From positions 1 to 56,398 of the forward strand of contig JAUPKQ010000120.1 of NCBI GenBank assembly GCA_030837345.1: a stretch of DNA of 56,398 nt. Reading direction: 5' to 3'. The translations under genes and the position numbers were made by a program. The first letter of the stretch is position 1; each line of letters begins with the position of its first letter. This DNA is from Actinomycetota bacterium. GTDB taxonomy: Bacteria > Actinomycetota > Actinomycetes > Actinomycetales > Kineosporiaceae. Below the pieces are notes generated by a model. That model made no database searches. It saw only the letters and a list, made by a program, of their open reading frames with translations, and was not told the origin of the DNA. Below are positions 9,486 to 19,074 of this stretch, one piece after another.

Positions 9486-11066
9486 TCACACGCCGGACGG
9501 TCCGGCTCCCGGTTCCTGAGGCGCCGGACGGACGCGCGGCAGGCCGAGGGCGACACCGGTCCCGGACGGTGAGAGCGCGTCCTCGGTCCGCCGCTGCCAG
9601 GCGTCCCCGGCCGCCGTCCGCCGGAGGACGTAGCGCGTCCCGGGGGCGACGTCCGCGACGAGATGGTGCGGCGCACCGTACGTGACGGTGACCTCGGCGA
9701 TATCCCCCGGGCGGGGACGCTCGGCGCCGTCCGGAACGCTGAAGTGGACGAGGCGGTTGTCCCGGGCCCGCCCTGACGACCGCAGGGTGGCACGGTCCTT
9801 GCGCCCTTCACCCTCAGCGACCAGGACCTCGACCACGCGCCCCTCCTGGGCCCGGTTCTCGCGCCAGGAGATCTCCTCCTGACAAGCGACGAGTCGCTCG
9901 TACCGGTTCGAGACGACGGCCTTGGGGACCTGTCCTGGCATGTCCGCGGCGGGGGTCCCGGGGCGACGGGAGTACTGGAACGTGTAGGCCTGTGCGAACC
10001 GTGCCTCACGGACGACGTCCAACGTCGCCTCGAAGTCCGCGTCGGTCTCGCCGGGGAAGCCGACGATGATGTCCGTGCTGATGGCCGCCCCGGGAAGCGC
10101 CGCACGGACACGCCGGACGATGTCCAGGTACCGCTCGGCCCGGTAGGAGCGGCGCATCACCTTGAGCACGGCGTCCGAGCCCGACTGCAGGGGCATGTGG
10201 AGTTGGGGCATCACGTTCGCCGTCGCGGCCATCGCCTCGACGACGTCATCGGTGAACGCCGCCGGGTGAGGACTGGTGAACCGGACGCGCTCCAGCCCGG
10301 CGACGTCCCCACAGGCCCGCAGGAGCTTCGCGAACGCGCCGCGGTCACCGAACTCGACGCCGTAGGTGTTGACGTTCTGGCCGAGGAGGGTCACCTCCAG
10401 CACGCCCTCCGCCACGAGAGCCTGGACCTCGGCGAGGACGTCGCCCGGCCGCCGGTCACGCTCCGGGCCCCGCAGGCTCGGCACGATGCAGTACGTGCAC
10501 GTGTTGTTGCACCCGACACCGATCGACACCCAGGCCGCGTAGGCGGACTCACGCCGCGTGGGCAGGGTCGAGGGGAACACGTCCAACGATTCCAGGATCT
10601 CCACCTGGGCCGCGGCATTGTGACGGGAACGCTCCAACAGCACCGGAAGGGACCCGAGATTGTGCGTGCCGAAGACGACGTCCACCCAGGGTGCCTTGCG
10701 GACGATCACCTCCCGGTCCTTCTGGGCCAGGCAGCCGCCGACAGCGATCTGCAGGCCGGGGTGCGACTCCTTCAGGGGCGCCAGATGCCCGAGGTTGCCG
10801 TACAGCTTGTTGTCCGCGTTCTCCCGCACGGCGCAGGTGTTGAGGACGACGACATCCGCCTGCTCACCGTCCGGCGCGGGACGGTAACCGGCGGCGTCGA
10901 GCACTCCGGCCATGCGCTCGGAGTCGTGCACGTTCATCTGGCACCCGAAGGTGCGGACCTGGTAAGTGCGCGGCGGATCCTGCGGGAGTACCGAGGCAGG
11001 CGGGAACACCGAGGCAGGCTGGTGCGCCGAGGCATCACCACGCGCAGGAGACGTCATGTCGGACAC
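9486..11066 (-). CDS. miaB: tRNA-2-methylthio-N6-dimethylallyladenosine synthase MiaB
   Basis: 526 residues. A radical-SAM methylthiotransferase that adds the methylthio group to (iso)pentenylated A37 of tRNAs reading UNN codons. The N-terminal UPF0004 domain supplies cluster ligands Cys42 (TFGCQMN), Cys78 (NTCAVRE) and Cys112 (GGCLAQ). The radical-SAM cluster motif CNNTCTYC has Cys186, Cys190 and Cys193. A TRAM-type RNA-binding domain is near residues 405-475. The [13 protein letters not shown] start distinguishes it from RimO at 27513. A GTG at 11066 and an ATG at 11057 are both possible starts. The C-terminus carries about 50 residues of low-complexity tail. Confidence 0.96.
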   Translation of the reverse strand: MSDMTSPARGDASAHQPASVFPPASVLPQDPPRTYQVRTFGCQMNVHDSERMAGVLDAAGYRPAPDGEQADVVVLNTCAVRENADNKLYGNLGHLAPLKESHPGLQIAVGGCLAQKDREVIVRKAPWVDVVFGTHNLGSLPVLLERSRHNAAAQVEILESLDVFPSTLPTRRESAYAAWVSIGVGCNNTCTYCIVPSLRGPERDRRPGDVLAEVQALVAEGVLEVTLLGQNVNTYGVEFGDRGAFAKLLRACGDVAGLERVRFTSPHPAAFTDDVVEAMAATANVMPQLHMPLQSGSDAVLKVMRRSYRAERYLDIVRRVRAALPGAAISTDIIVGFPGETDADFEATLDVVREARFAQAYTFQYSRRPGTPAADMPGQVPKAVVSNRYERLVACQEEISWRENRAQEGRVVEVLVAEGEGRKDRATLRSSGRARDNRLVHFSVPDGAERPRPGDIAEVTVTYGAPHHLVADVAPGTRYVLRRTAAGDAWQRRTEDALSPSGTGVALGLPRVRPAPQEPGAGPSGV

Positions 11067-11189
11067 CGCGCCATCCTCTCAGCCTCGCCGGGCCTCCCCG
11101 TCACCTGCTCGCAGCCCTCCGTCACGCCGTCGTCTCCGGCCTGCGAGATCGTATTTCCTGCCTGTAAATTCGACCGACAGCATCAGGGA

Positions 11190-11219
11190 TTGCCCATGAT
11201 CCCGCAGCTAAGGTACGTT
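11190..11219 (+). promoter_or_regulatory. Candidate sigma-70 promoter of the amino-acid ABC importer operon
   Basis: TTGCCC (11190-11195) and TACGTT (11214-11219) are separated by 18 bp in a locally AT-richer stretch between miaB and the importer. Transcription would start near 11227, about 100 nt before the chosen start of the ATPase gene. No riboswitch-like structure is obvious in that leader. Confidence 0.5.
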
Positions 11220-11328
11220 CCGCGACGCTGAGGACGTGCCGCACGACGTGCTCCTGAAGAGCGGCTGCCGACGATGCGCAGTGCTTCACTGATCCGTGAT
11301 GGCCGCCGAAACCCGATCTGGAGAGCCC

Positions 11329-12096
11329 GTGACACCAGTAGGCGAGGAGAGCAAGGAACGACGGCCCGTGGTCGTCCTGCACGGGGTTGAGAAGCACTTC
11401 GGCTCGCTCCACGTCCTGCGCGACGTCAACCTCACCGTCAGCGAGGGGGAGGTCGTCGTCGTCATCGGCCCGTCCGGTTCGGGCAAGTCGACGTTGTGCC
11501 GCACCATCAACCGTCTGGAGACGATCGACGCCGGACGGATCGAGGTCGACGGAACCGTTCTCCCCGAGGAGGGGAAGGCGCTGGCCCGGCTGCGTTCCGA
11601 GGTGGGAATGGTGTTCCAGTCCTTCAACCTGTTCCATCACAAGACCGTCCTCGAGAACGTCACCCTCGGGCCGGTGAAGGTGAGAAAGGTTCGGCGGGCC
11701 GACGCCACCGCGACGGCCCTCGCCCTGCTCGAACGGGTCGGAGTGGCGGACCAGAAGGACAAGTACCCCGCCCAGCTGTCCGGCGGGCAGCAACAGCGGG
11801 TGGCCATCGCCCGGGCCCTGGCGATGCGGCCGAAGGTCATGCTCTTCGACGAGCCGACGTCCGCCCTCGACCCAGAGATGATCAATGAGGTGCTCGACGT
11901 CATGACAGCCCTCGCCCGCGACGGCATGACCATGCTCGTCGTAACGCACGAGATGGGCTTCGCACGCCGGGCGGCGGATCGGGTGGTGTTCATGGCGGAC
12001 GGCCAGATCCTCGAGGACGCCGCTCCGTCCACGTTCTTCACCGATCCGCGCTCAGTACGCGCCCAGGACTTCCTGTCCAAGATCCTTACACACTGA
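11329..12096 (+). CDS. Glutamate-type amino-acid ABC importer, ATP-binding protein
   Basis: 255 residues from GTG at 11329, chosen because GGAG lies 5 nt before it; ATG 11299 or GTG 11296 would add 10-11 residues but have no ribosome binding site. The protein hydrolyses ATP to drive polar amino-acid uptake: Walker [11 protein letters not shown]-loop FQSFNLF, signature LSGGQQQR, Walker [10 protein letters not shown], and the switch histidine in VVTHEM. It resembles GluA/GlnQ. It is first of four genes with the order ATPase, binding protein, permease, permease, the gluABCD layout of actinobacteria. Substrate is probably glutamate or a related acidic or amide amino acid, by analogy. Confidence 0.93.
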   Translation: MTPVGEESKERRPVVVLHGVEKHFGSLHVLRDVNLTVSEGEVVVVIGPSGSGKSTLCRTINRLETIDAGRIEVDGTVLPEEGKALARLRSEVGMVFQSFNLFHHKTVLENVTLGPVKVRKVRRADATATALALLERVGVADQKDKYPAQLSGGQQQRVAIARALAMRPKVMLFDEPTSALDPEMINEVLDVMTALARDGMTMLVVTHEMGFARRAADRVVFMADGQILEDAAPSTFFTDPRSVRAQDFLSKILTH

Positions 12097-12115
12097 CCGC
12101 CAGAGGAAAACCACG

Positions 12116-13024
12116 ATGTCTCTTCGAACACGTGCCGCGATGGCCGCCCTGTCCACCGCCGTCCTGACGCTGTCCGTCACCGCCTGCGGCGGCGGCTCGG
12201 GCACGGGATCCGGCTCGTCCCTGTCACCGTCCGTCGCCAGTTCGGTGTCGTTCGCGGCCGGGTCCACGATGGCCCGGCTCTCCGGTGCCAAGAAAATGAC
12301 CGTCGGCACCAAGTTCGACCAGCCCGGATTCGGTCTCCAGGGACTCGACGGCAAACCCGCCGGTTTCGACGTCGAGATGGCGAAGATCATCGCGGGAAAG
12401 CTGGGGATCCAGCCCGACGGCATCACGTTCAAGGAGACGCCGTCCAAGGTCCGCGAAGAGGTGATCGAGCGGGGTGAGGTCGACCTCGTCATCGCCACGT
12501 ACACCATCAACGACAAGCGCAAGGCGCGCGTGAGTTTCGCCGGGCCCTACTACGTCGCGGGTCAGCAGGTCATGGTGAAGAAGGAGGACTCGGCGATCAC
12601 CGGACCGGAGTCCTTGAAGACCAACGCCTCGGCGAAGGTCTGCTCGGTGACCGGCTCGACACCGGCGGAGACCATCAAGACCTACCTGGCGAACCCGGCA
12701 CAGCTGGTGACCTTCGACGTCTACAGCAAGTGCGCCGACGCCCTGCGCACCGGACAGGTCCAGGCGATGACCACGGACAACGTGATCCTCCTCGGGCTGA
12801 TCTCGAAGTCACAGGGCTCCTTCAAGCTCGTCGGGGAGAAGTTCACCCAGGAACCGTACGGCGTCGGGATCCGCAAGGGGGACACGTCCTTCTGCGAGTT
12901 CATCAACACCTCTCTCAAGGAGGCAGCGGACTCGGGTGCCTACGAGAAGGCCTGGACCTCCACCGCCGGCGGGGTCGAGGGCGCCGAGAAGGCGCAGCTG
13001 CCCCCCGCAGGGACGTGTAGCTGA
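12116..13024 (+). CDS. Glutamate-type ABC importer, substrate-binding lipoprotein
   Basis: 302 residues. Signal peptide ending in lipobox SVTAC, so membrane-anchored outside the cell. A family-3 periplasmic-binding fold is clear: KKMTVGTKFDQPGFG begins the first lobe, GFDVEMAKIIAGKLG is the typical family helix, and the later ATYTINDKRKARVSFAGPYY is highly characteristic of GluB/GlnH-like proteins. The ATG is preceded by AGAGG a few bases upstream. It captures the amino acid and delivers it to the two permeases encoded just downstream. Confidence 0.93.
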   Translation: MSLRTRAAMAALSTAVLTLSVTACGGGSGTGSGSSLSPSVASSVSFAAGSTMARLSGAKKMTVGTKFDQPGFGLQGLDGKPAGFDVEMAKIIAGKLGIQPDGITFKETPSKVREEVIERGEVDLVIATYTINDKRKARVSFAGPYYVAGQQVMVKKEDSAITGPESLKTNASAKVCSVTGSTPAETIKTYLANPAQLVTFDVYSKCADALRTGQVQAMTTDNVILLGLISKSQGSFKLVGEKFTQEPYGVGIRKGDTSFCEFINTSLKEAADSGAYEKAWTSTAGGVEGAEKAQLPPAGTCS

Positions 13025-13048
13025 TCTTCCGTCCGTCCTGGAGGCCGA

Positions 13049-13699
13049 ATGGACGCCATCACCGACAACCTCTCGCTGTTCGCCGGCGGATACCGGACCT
13101 CGCTGCTGATCGCGTTACTCGGCCTGGTCGGTTCCCTTCTCGTGGGCACAGCGGTCACCGCCCTACGGGTCTCCCCCCTCGCGCCGCTCCGTGCGGCCGG
13201 GGCGGGGTGGGTCCATCTGCTGCGGAACTGCCCGTTGACCGTCGTCCTGTTCTTCATGGCGTTCGGGCTCCCCGAGATCGGGGTGAACGGCTCCTACTAC
13301 GTCTTCGGGGTGTCGGCTCTTGTCGTGTACACCTCGGCCTTCGTGTGCGAAGCCCTGCGGTCCGGCATCAACGCCGTACCGCAGGGTCAGGCTGAGGCCG
13401 CCCGTGCTCTCGGACTGTCCTTCACGCAGACGCTCGGGACCGTGATCCTCCCCCAGGCCTTCCGGACGTCGATCCCCCCGCTGGGCAGCGTCCTGATCGC
13501 CATGTTCAAGAACTCGGCCATCATCGGTGCCTTCGGGGTGTCGGGGGACCTCTTCGACGTCGGGGAGGCGTTGACGAGCGCCCGCGGTTACGCGGTGCTG
13601 CCCGTCCTCACCGGCGTCGCTGTCGGGTACCTCGGTATCACCGTGCCGGTCGCCGCGATCATGGCGGCCCTGGAACGGAAGGTGGCGATCTACCGGTGA
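13049..13699 (+). CDS. Glutamate-type ABC importer, permease (GluC-like)
   Basis: 216 residues, mostly hydrophobic, with about five membrane spans. The cytoplasmic EAA loop that contacts the ATPase is present: QAEAARALGLSFTQT followed by ILPQAFR. It begins 24 nt after the binding-protein gene with GGAGG upstream (tcctGGAGGccgaATG) and ends overlapping the next permease gene by 4 nt. It should form the heteromeric channel with the following permease. Confidence 0.92.
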   Translation: MDAITDNLSLFAGGYRTSLLIALLGLVGSLLVGTAVTALRVSPLAPLRAAGAGWVHLLRNCPLTVVLFFMAFGLPEIGVNGSYYVFGVSALVVYTSAFVCEALRSGINAVPQGQAEAARALGLSFTQTLGTVILPQAFRTSIPPLGSVLIAMFKNSAIIGAFGVSGDLFDVGEALTSARGYAVLPVLTGVAVGYLGITVPVAAIMAALERKVAIYR

Positions 13700-14646
13700 A
13701 CGGTCCGGAACAGGGCGTCCTGCATGATCGCCCCGGCCCGAAGGCCCGGCGACGGGCCCTCGTCGGCAGCCTGATCGCAGCCGTGGCCCTCCTCGGGGCC
13801 GGAGGGATCGTCGTACGCAGGCTGGCGGACGCCGGCCAGTTCTCCTCCCGGCGGTGGGCTCCCCTCGTCGACCCGTCCGCTCCCGAGTTCGCCCAGGTAT
13901 GGGCGCTGCTCGGCACCGGTCTGCGCCAAACACTGATCGCCGCGGCCCTCGCGATCACGGCATCCATGATCGTGGGGACCCTGCTCGGGGTCGCCCGGAT
14001 GATGCTCGGCCGGTGGGGACGGGTCCCTCTGATCGGGGTGATGGAACTCCTGCGCGGCCTGCCCGTCGTCATCACCATCTTCTTCGCCTACCGCGTCCTG
14101 CCGACGCTCGGGGTGGATGTCTCCTTCTTGCCCGGAGAGGACGGGCTCTGGTACCTCCTCGTCGGACTGACCGTCTACAACAGCGTGGTGATCGCCGAGA
14201 TCCTGCGGGCCGGTGTCAGGTCACTGCCGGGGGGACAACGGGAAGCCGCCCTGACGATCGGCCTGACCTCCGGACAGACGATGCGGATGGTGCTTCTCCC
14301 CCAGGCGTTCCGGGTGATGCTCCCGTCGCTCATCAGCCAGCTCGTGGTGATCCTCAAGGACACCTCCCTGGGCGGGATGCTCGGTCTCTACACCGAGACC
14401 CTCCGCCAGGCGAACCGCATCTCCCAGTTGCTGGGTAACCCCTTGCAGCTGTACCTGGTCGTCGGTGTCCTCTTCATCCTGATCAACGGATCTCTCTCCT
14501 TCCTGGCCCAGAGGCTGGAACAGGGACTCGCCCGGGGACGACGAGTCCCCCTCGCCGAGAAGCCCGTGGGCCCGGCCGACCCGGCTGGCCCGGTCGGCCC
14601 TGCTGATCCGCCCCTCGACCTGCGGACCGCCGACCGTGCGGTCTGA
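13696..14646 (+). CDS. Glutamate-type ABC importer, permease (GluD-like)
   Basis: 316 residues from a GTG that overlaps the previous stop by 4 nt (GTGA), implying translational coupling. The protein has an N-terminal hydrophilic stretch, then about five membrane spans, with EAA loop QREAALTIGLTSGQT followed by LLPQAFR. The C-terminal 35 residues are a Pro/Ala/Gly-rich cytoplasmic tail (PVGPADPAGPVGPADPP) not needed for the family fold. It is the last gene of the importer operon and converges on recX. Confidence 0.92.
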   Translation: MNGPEQGVLHDRPGPKARRRALVGSLIAAVALLGAGGIVVRRLADAGQFSSRRWAPLVDPSAPEFAQVWALLGTGLRQTLIAAALAITASMIVGTLLGVARMMLGRWGRVPLIGVMELLRGLPVVITIFFAYRVLPTLGVDVSFLPGEDGLWYLLVGLTVYNSVVIAEILRAGVRSLPGGQREAALTIGLTSGQTMRMVLLPQAFRVMLPSLISQLVVILKDTSLGGMLGLYTETLRQANRISQLLGNPLQLYLVVGVLFILINGSLSFLAQRLEQGLARGRRVPLAEKPVGPADPAGPVGPADPPLDLRTADRAV

Positions 14647-14712
14647 CACCAACGAGGACTGACGCCAGCGGGGACTGACACCAGCTGGTCTGGCACCGGG
14701 CCGGGGACGAGT

Positions 14713-15348
14713 TCACTCGCCCCAGTCGCCCCTGTCGATACCATCGACGGGGTCCGCTTCGTCGGCCTCCCCGCAGTTCTCCTGCTCGTCGAGGGCCTCG
14801 CGGATCGCTCTCATGGCGACACCGGTGCCGTACCCCCTCCGAGCGAGCATTCCGGCCAGACGCCGCCTCCGCCGGAGGGGATCGTCGAAGCGCATCCCCG
14901 CCAGTCGGCGTCGGACCAGTTCACGAGCGGCCTCGAACTCGGACTGCTCATCGATCGCCTCGACAGCGGCGGCGACGGTCTCCTCCTCCACACCGCGTTC
15001 CCGCAGCTCCTGCCGCAGAGCTCGGCGTGCCAGACCCCGGCCGGCGTGGCGGGACTGCACCCATTGCCGGGCGAAGAGCTCATCGTCAACGAGCTGGACC
15101 TCCTCGAACCGATCGAGGACGGCGTTCGCGACCTCCTCGTTGACACCTCGGCGGGCCATGGCGCGGGCGAGCTGGGCGCGGGTACGAGGAGCGACCGTCA
15201 GCTGCCGCAGGGCGATGGCTCGCGCGACCTCCAGGGGATCGGCCTCGGGAGTGCGATCCGCCGGAGAACCGGGGACGGGCTCGTCATGACCCTGCCCGGT
15301 CCTCGAACGTCCGCTCCGGCGACCTCGCCCACCGTCCCTTCGTGCCAC
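14713..15348 (-). CDS. recX: RecA regulatory protein RecX
   Basis: 211 residues. RecX caps or destabilises RecA filaments. The three-helix repeats are visible from about residue 38: ARAIALRQLTVAPRTRAQLA, then FARQWVQSRHAGRGLARRAL, then FDDPLRRRRRLAGMLARRGY. The first ~35 residues are a basic, disordered extension. It starts with GTG 12 nt after the recA stop, in the conserved recA-recX order, so it should share the SOS-controlled transcript. Confidence 0.93.
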   Translation of the reverse strand: MARRDGGRGRRSGRSRTGQGHDEPVPGSPADRTPEADPLEVARAIALRQLTVAPRTRAQLARAMARRGVNEEVANAVLDRFEEVQLVDDELFARQWVQSRHAGRGLARRALRQELRERGVEEETVAAAVEAIDEQSEFEAARELVRRRLAGMRFDDPLRRRRRLAGMLARRGYGTGVAMRAIREALDEQENCGEADEADPVDGIDRGDWGE

Positions 15349-15360
15349 CTCGGTACCCGG

Positions 15361-16410
15361 TCAGAAGTCGACGTCCGCCGCTGCTGCGGGGACCGGGGCG
15401 GGGGCGTCGACCTGGGGACCGATGCCGAGCTTCTCCTTGATGCGCTTCTCGATCTCATTGGCGAGATCGGGATTGTCGCGGAGCATCGACCTGGCATTCT
15501 CCTTGCCCTGCCCGAGCTGGTCGCCCTCGTACGTGTACCAGGCCCCGGCCTTCCGGACGATGCCGTGCTCGACCCCCATGTCGATCAGCCCGCCCTCGCG
15601 CGAGATGCCGATGCCGTAGAGGATGTCGAACTCGGCCTGCTTGAACGGCGGGCTGACCTTGTTCTTGACAACCTTCACCCGGGTCCGGGAACCGACGGGA
15701 TCGGAACCGTCCTTGAGAGTCTCGATCCGCCGGACGTCGAGGCGGATCGACGCGTAGAACTTCAGCGCCCGGCCACCGGTCGTCGTCTCGGGCGAACCGA
15801 ACATGACACCGATCTTCTCGCGGAGCTGGTTGATGAAGATCGCTGTCGTCCCCGAGTTGCTGAGGGCTCCAGTGATCTTCCGGAGAGCCTGGGACATCAG
15901 GCGCGCCTGCAGACCGACATGACTGTCGCCCATCTCGCCCTCGATCTCGGCGCGGGGCACCAGGGCCGCCACCGAGTCGATGACGATGATGTCGAGGGCA
16001 CCGGAGCGGATCAGCATGTCGGCGATCTCAAGAGCCTGCTCACCGGTGTCGGGCTGGGAGATGAGCAGGGCGTCAGTGTCGACCCCGAGCTTCTGCGCAT
16101 AGTCGGGATCCAGAGCGTGCTCGGCGTCGATGAAGGCCGCGATGCCACCGCCCTTCTGGGCGCTCGCCACCGCGTGCAGGGCGACGGTGGTCTTACCGGA
16201 GGATTCAGGTCCGTAGATCTCGACGACCCGGCCCCGCGGCAGACCCCCGATGCCAAGAGCGACGTCGAGAGCGATCGATCCTGTTGGGATGACCTCGATG
16301 GGAGGGCGGACGTTCTCACCCAGACGCATCACCGAGCCCTTGCCGAACTGGCGGTCGATCTGCGCTAGGGCAGCCTCCAGCGCTTTCTCGCGATCTGCGG
16401 GTGTGGGCAT
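15361..16410 (-). CDS. recA: Recombinase RecA
   Basis: 349 residues from the ATG at 16410 ([17 protein letters not shown]), supported by GAGGTGAG just upstream and by family alignment; an upstream in-frame ATG at 16494 adds an unlikely extension. RecA forms filaments on single-stranded DNA, drives strand exchange and triggers LexA self-cleavage. Walker A is GPESSGKTT (67-75), Walker B is [12 protein letters not shown], and the L2 loop [10 protein letters not shown] is present. No intein is inserted. A LexA box overlaps the promoter at 16581-16603. Confidence 0.98.
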   Translation of the reverse strand: MPTPADREKALEAALAQIDRQFGKGSVMRLGENVRPPIEVIPTGSIALDVALGIGGLPRGRVVEIYGPESSGKTTVALHAVASAQKGGGIAAFIDAEHALDPDYAQKLGVDTDALLISQPDTGEQALEIADMLIRSGALDIIVIDSVAALVPRAEIEGEMGDSHVGLQARLMSQALRKITGALSNSGTTAIFINQLREKIGVMFGSPETTTGGRALKFYASIRLDVRRIETLKDGSDPVGSRTRVKVVKNKVSPPFKQAEFDILYGIGISREGGLIDMGVEHGIVRKAGAWYTYEGDQLGQGKENARSMLRDNPDLANEIEKRIKEKLGIGPQVDAPAPVPAAAADVDF

Positions 16411-16580
16411 GTTCTCACCTCGGGAACGAGCGGTCGGCGCGGTGGGCCGCGTGGTGGTCGGTCTGCCGGAACGAGCTCTGCTGGTAGCCATCACCCCTGA
16501 CGCTAGAGGTGACCACCGACAGTCTTCTCACCGACCTACCGAACCTGTGGACAACGGGACGGGATCGGGAGCTGTGGACG

Positions 16581-16603
16581 AGAGTAGCCCGAACGCGTGT
16601 TCG
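16581..16603 (-). promoter_or_regulatory. LexA (SOS) box within the recA promoter
   Basis: CGAACGCGTGTTCG (16590-16603, plus strand) matches the Gram-positive/actinobacterial SOS box GAAC-N4-GTTC with flanking C/G. On the minus strand a TACTCT -10 box (16586-16581) lies 3 bp downstream, so LexA would sit between the -35 and -10 elements. The transcript would start near 16574 and carry a leader of about 165 nt before recA. Confidence 0.85.
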
Positions 16604-17479
16604 ATGCAGCCGGCACGCCCGCTACCCTTCAGCGGGTACGAATCAGAGAGGAACAACAGGAACCTGCCTGAATTATGTGGCTTTTCGATTCGTTTGGGGT
16701 GATGACTGTGGCTCGTCGAGGTGAAGCGTTCGACGAAGCGGTCCCGACGATCGATGTGTGAACGAACCGTTCCGGGAAACGAGTCGATGCGCCTGGCGAT
16801 CAAGACACCGACACCGGACCCAGCGAGCCGACCGGAGGCGATCAGGATGGACAATCAGAGCATCAGACCTTGCACAGTCACGCGCGGTCACGTGAAACAG
16901 GTCAGGTGTCACCGGTAGTAGCGCTGTCATGTGTCGGGGACGTGCCCGAAACCCGGGTACTCCGCCCGGCGACCTCGCCGGGATTCCTTACCGCAGGCAG
17001 CGACAAACACGATCACAGCGGCAACCCCACACCTTGATCAGCGTCGGCTGGACCATCGGGTTCGATGCCCGCCTCTCGACCATCTCGATCGCCCAGCGCT
17101 GCGGGTTGTTGCCCGGAAAAGCTTCAGTGAGCCGTCTACGAGGAGCCGAAGGGGTCCATCCTGGCGTTGACGAGTGTGGACCTAGATCCAGGATCTGATC
17201 GGGCAGGGACGAGATGCGAGCCGGGGAGCGGTCGAGCCAGGTGGCGCTGGATCTGGCGCTGCGCCGGTCGGTCGCCTCGAAGGTGAAGGGCGCGATGATC
17301 GACGGGATCGCGGCGTTGGAGGACCTGCCGACCGGTCTGGACGCCCCCGTGGCCTCGCCCCGGACCACGGCTTCGACCGCATCGCGTCCGTGAGCGACCT
17401 GCGACACGAGTACATCGCACCGGCCCGGTGAGACCGTCACCTCGGGGTGCCTGATGGGGTGGAGGTACCCCAACCCCGT
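16604..17479. other. 876-bp stretch without a convincing gene
   Basis: No frame here combines a good start with coding bias. A short plus-strand frame from ATG 17214 (MRAGERSSQVALDLALRR) and a minus-strand frame containing NPQRWAIEMVERRASNPMV look protein-like but are short and unsupported. A perfect 8-bp inverted repeat with a 2-nt centre (CCCGGCGA-CC-TCGCCGGG, 16965-16982) could be a terminator or a site. Base composition is lower in GC near 16600-16900. It may be a relic of lost genes between recA and the exporter. Confidence 0.5.
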
Positions 17480-18292
17480 TCAGGTGAGCAACAGCCGTTC
17501 GAGACGTCTCGCCGCGATGAGGAGGCCGACCACCCCCATGACGACGAGGTAGAGCAGGTGGCCGACCAGAGCCCACCCGACCGTACCGAGCGTCAGGGAC
17601 CGCAGGAGGCTCACCCCGTGGTAGAGCGGGGTCAGCCGCACGACCCACTGGAGGGCCTCGGGGTAGGCCGACAGCGGGTAGAAGGTCGCCGAGAACAGGA
17701 ACATCGGCAGGATCGCCAGATTCACCAGGTCGAAGTCCTGCCAGGACTTCATGAACGTCGTCGCGGCCATGCCGGCCCCCGCGAATGCCACCCCGACGAC
17801 GACGGCGGCCGGAAGCGCGAGAAGGGCCCACCATGAGGAGAGGAACCCCGCCAGGAGCATGACGGCGACGAACATCGCCGCGTAGAGCCCGCCGCGCAGC
17901 TGGGCCCAGGCGACCTCGCCGAGCGCGACGTCCCGAGGACCGAGCGGCGTGGCCAGCTGAGCCTCGTAGATCTTGCCGTATTTGATCTTCCAGAAGACGG
18001 CGAACGTCGAGTCGTAGATCGCCCCGTTCATCGCGGAGGCGGCGAGCAGGGCGGGGGCGACGAACTCGGCGTAGCCGACGACACGCCCATCCCCGATCGG
18101 TATCTGCCCGACGAGCGATCCCAGGCCGATGCCGAGGGAGAACAGGTACAGGACCGGTTCGACGAAACCGCTGAGGATGGACACCCAGTACCGCCGGGCG
18201 ACGACGAGGTTGCGCTCGAGCACGGCCCGGCTCATCCCCGCTCCGGCGGGGATGACCACGAGGCGGGCGAGGCCTTTCGCGAGCGCGGTCAT
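17480..18292 (-). CDS. ABC-2 type exporter permease (second copy)
   Basis: 270 residues. About six membrane spans typical of ABC-2 permeases, with the family signature region PATLFSATFYPLS-like (here FLFSATFYPLSAYPEALQWVV) before the last spans. The ATG overlaps the stop of the first permease gene by 4 nt (ATGA), so the three genes form one coupled operon: ATPase, permease 1, permease 2. It and permease 1 share MxG-I-DSTF/TYTV architecture and probably arose by duplication, suggesting a heterodimeric channel. The substrate is unknown; relatives export drugs or polyketides. Confidence 0.88.
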   Translation of the reverse strand: MTALAKGLARLVVIPAGAGMSRAVLERNLVVARRYWVSILSGFVEPVLYLFSLGIGLGSLVGQIPIGDGRVVGYAEFVAPALLAASAMNGAIYDSTFAVFWKIKYGKIYEAQLATPLGPRDVALGEVAWAQLRGGLYAAMFVAVMLLAGFLSSWWALLALPAAVVVGVAFAGAGMAATTFMKSWQDFDLVNLAILPMFLFSATFYPLSAYPEALQWVVRLTPLYHGVSLLRSLTLGTVGWALVGHLLYLVVMGVVGLLIAARRLERLLLT

Positions 18293-19074
18293 CGGACCAG
18301 CGTCCGGCGGTAGCAGACGACGGCGGCGGCGAGACCACCGAGGGTCCACACCAGCAGGTACGCGAGATGCCCGGTGACGGGCCAGAGGCCGAAGCGCCCC
18401 GTCGCCAGGGCCCGGGCGGCCTCGGTGCCGTGCCACAGCGGGGCCGCCCAGGCGAGCGGACGCAGGCCTGGCGGCAACTGGTCGACAGGGAAGAACGTGC
18501 CCGCGAACAGGGACATCGGGACGATGACGAGACGGAACAGCAGCCCGAACCCGACGTCGGTCTCTCGGCCGACGGAGAAGGCCATCACCGGCGTCGCATG
18601 CGCCAGACCGACGAGGACGGCGACGGGCACCGCGGCGAGGACCCACCCGGAGGTGAAGGCCCCGAGAACCGCGCCGACCCCCGCGAACGTCACGGTGACC
18701 AGGAGCAGCCGGAACACGATGAAGCCGAGGTGGCCGAGCACGACGTCGATCACTCGCAGGGGGGTGGCGAGCATCGCGAAGTAGAACCTCTGCCACCGCA
18801 CGGCGGTCATCACCGTGTAGGTCGACTCCCCCACGGCGGTCTGCATCGCGGTGACGGCGAGGACGCCCGGCGCGACGTACTGCGCATAGGGCAGTCCGGC
18901 GACGCCGCCAGAGGGACCACGGTCGATCAGGGCCCCGAGTCCGAAGCCGAGGGAGGCGAGGTAGAGCAGCGGGGAGAGGAAGCCCGAGAAGACGCTGGCC
19001 CTCCACGTCCCCCGGTAGGAGCGCAGCCAGTACTCCAGGGCCCGGCCCGCCATCACCGGGGTCACGGTCGCCAT
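18289..19074 (-). CDS. ABC-2 type exporter permease (first copy)
   Basis: 261 residues from the ATG at 19074, which shares its A with the TGA of the ATPase gene (TGATG). It has about six membrane spans and the ABC-2 region PMSLFAGTFFPVDQLPPGLR. Two different permeases behind one ATPase, each with perfect overlaps, indicate a fixed three-protein complex like DrrAB/NodIJ-type exporters, here with a split transmembrane pair. The transported compound cannot be inferred. Confidence 0.88.
   Translation of the reverse strand: MATVTPVMAGRALEYWLRSYRGTWRASVFSGFLSPLLYLASLGFGLGALIDRGPSGGVAGLPYAQYVAPGVLAVTAMQTAVGESTYTVMTAVRWQRFYFAMLATPLRVIDVVLGHLGFIVFRLLLVTVTFAGVGAVLGAFTSGWVLAAVPVAVLVGLAHATPVMAFSVGRETDVGFGLLFRLVIVPMSLFAGTFFPVDQLPPGLRPLAWAAPLWHGTEAARALATGRFGLWPVTGHLAYLLVWTLGGLAAAVVCYRRTLVR

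Noticed and set aside
15046-16368. Long open frame antisense to recA and recX
   Set aside because: Same GC-bias artefact; the opposite strand encodes well-conserved RecA.
16884-16899. parS-like sequence TCACGTGAAACA
   Set aside because: Only the right half matches the 16-bp parS consensus; the left four bases do not, and no ParAB or origin genes are near.
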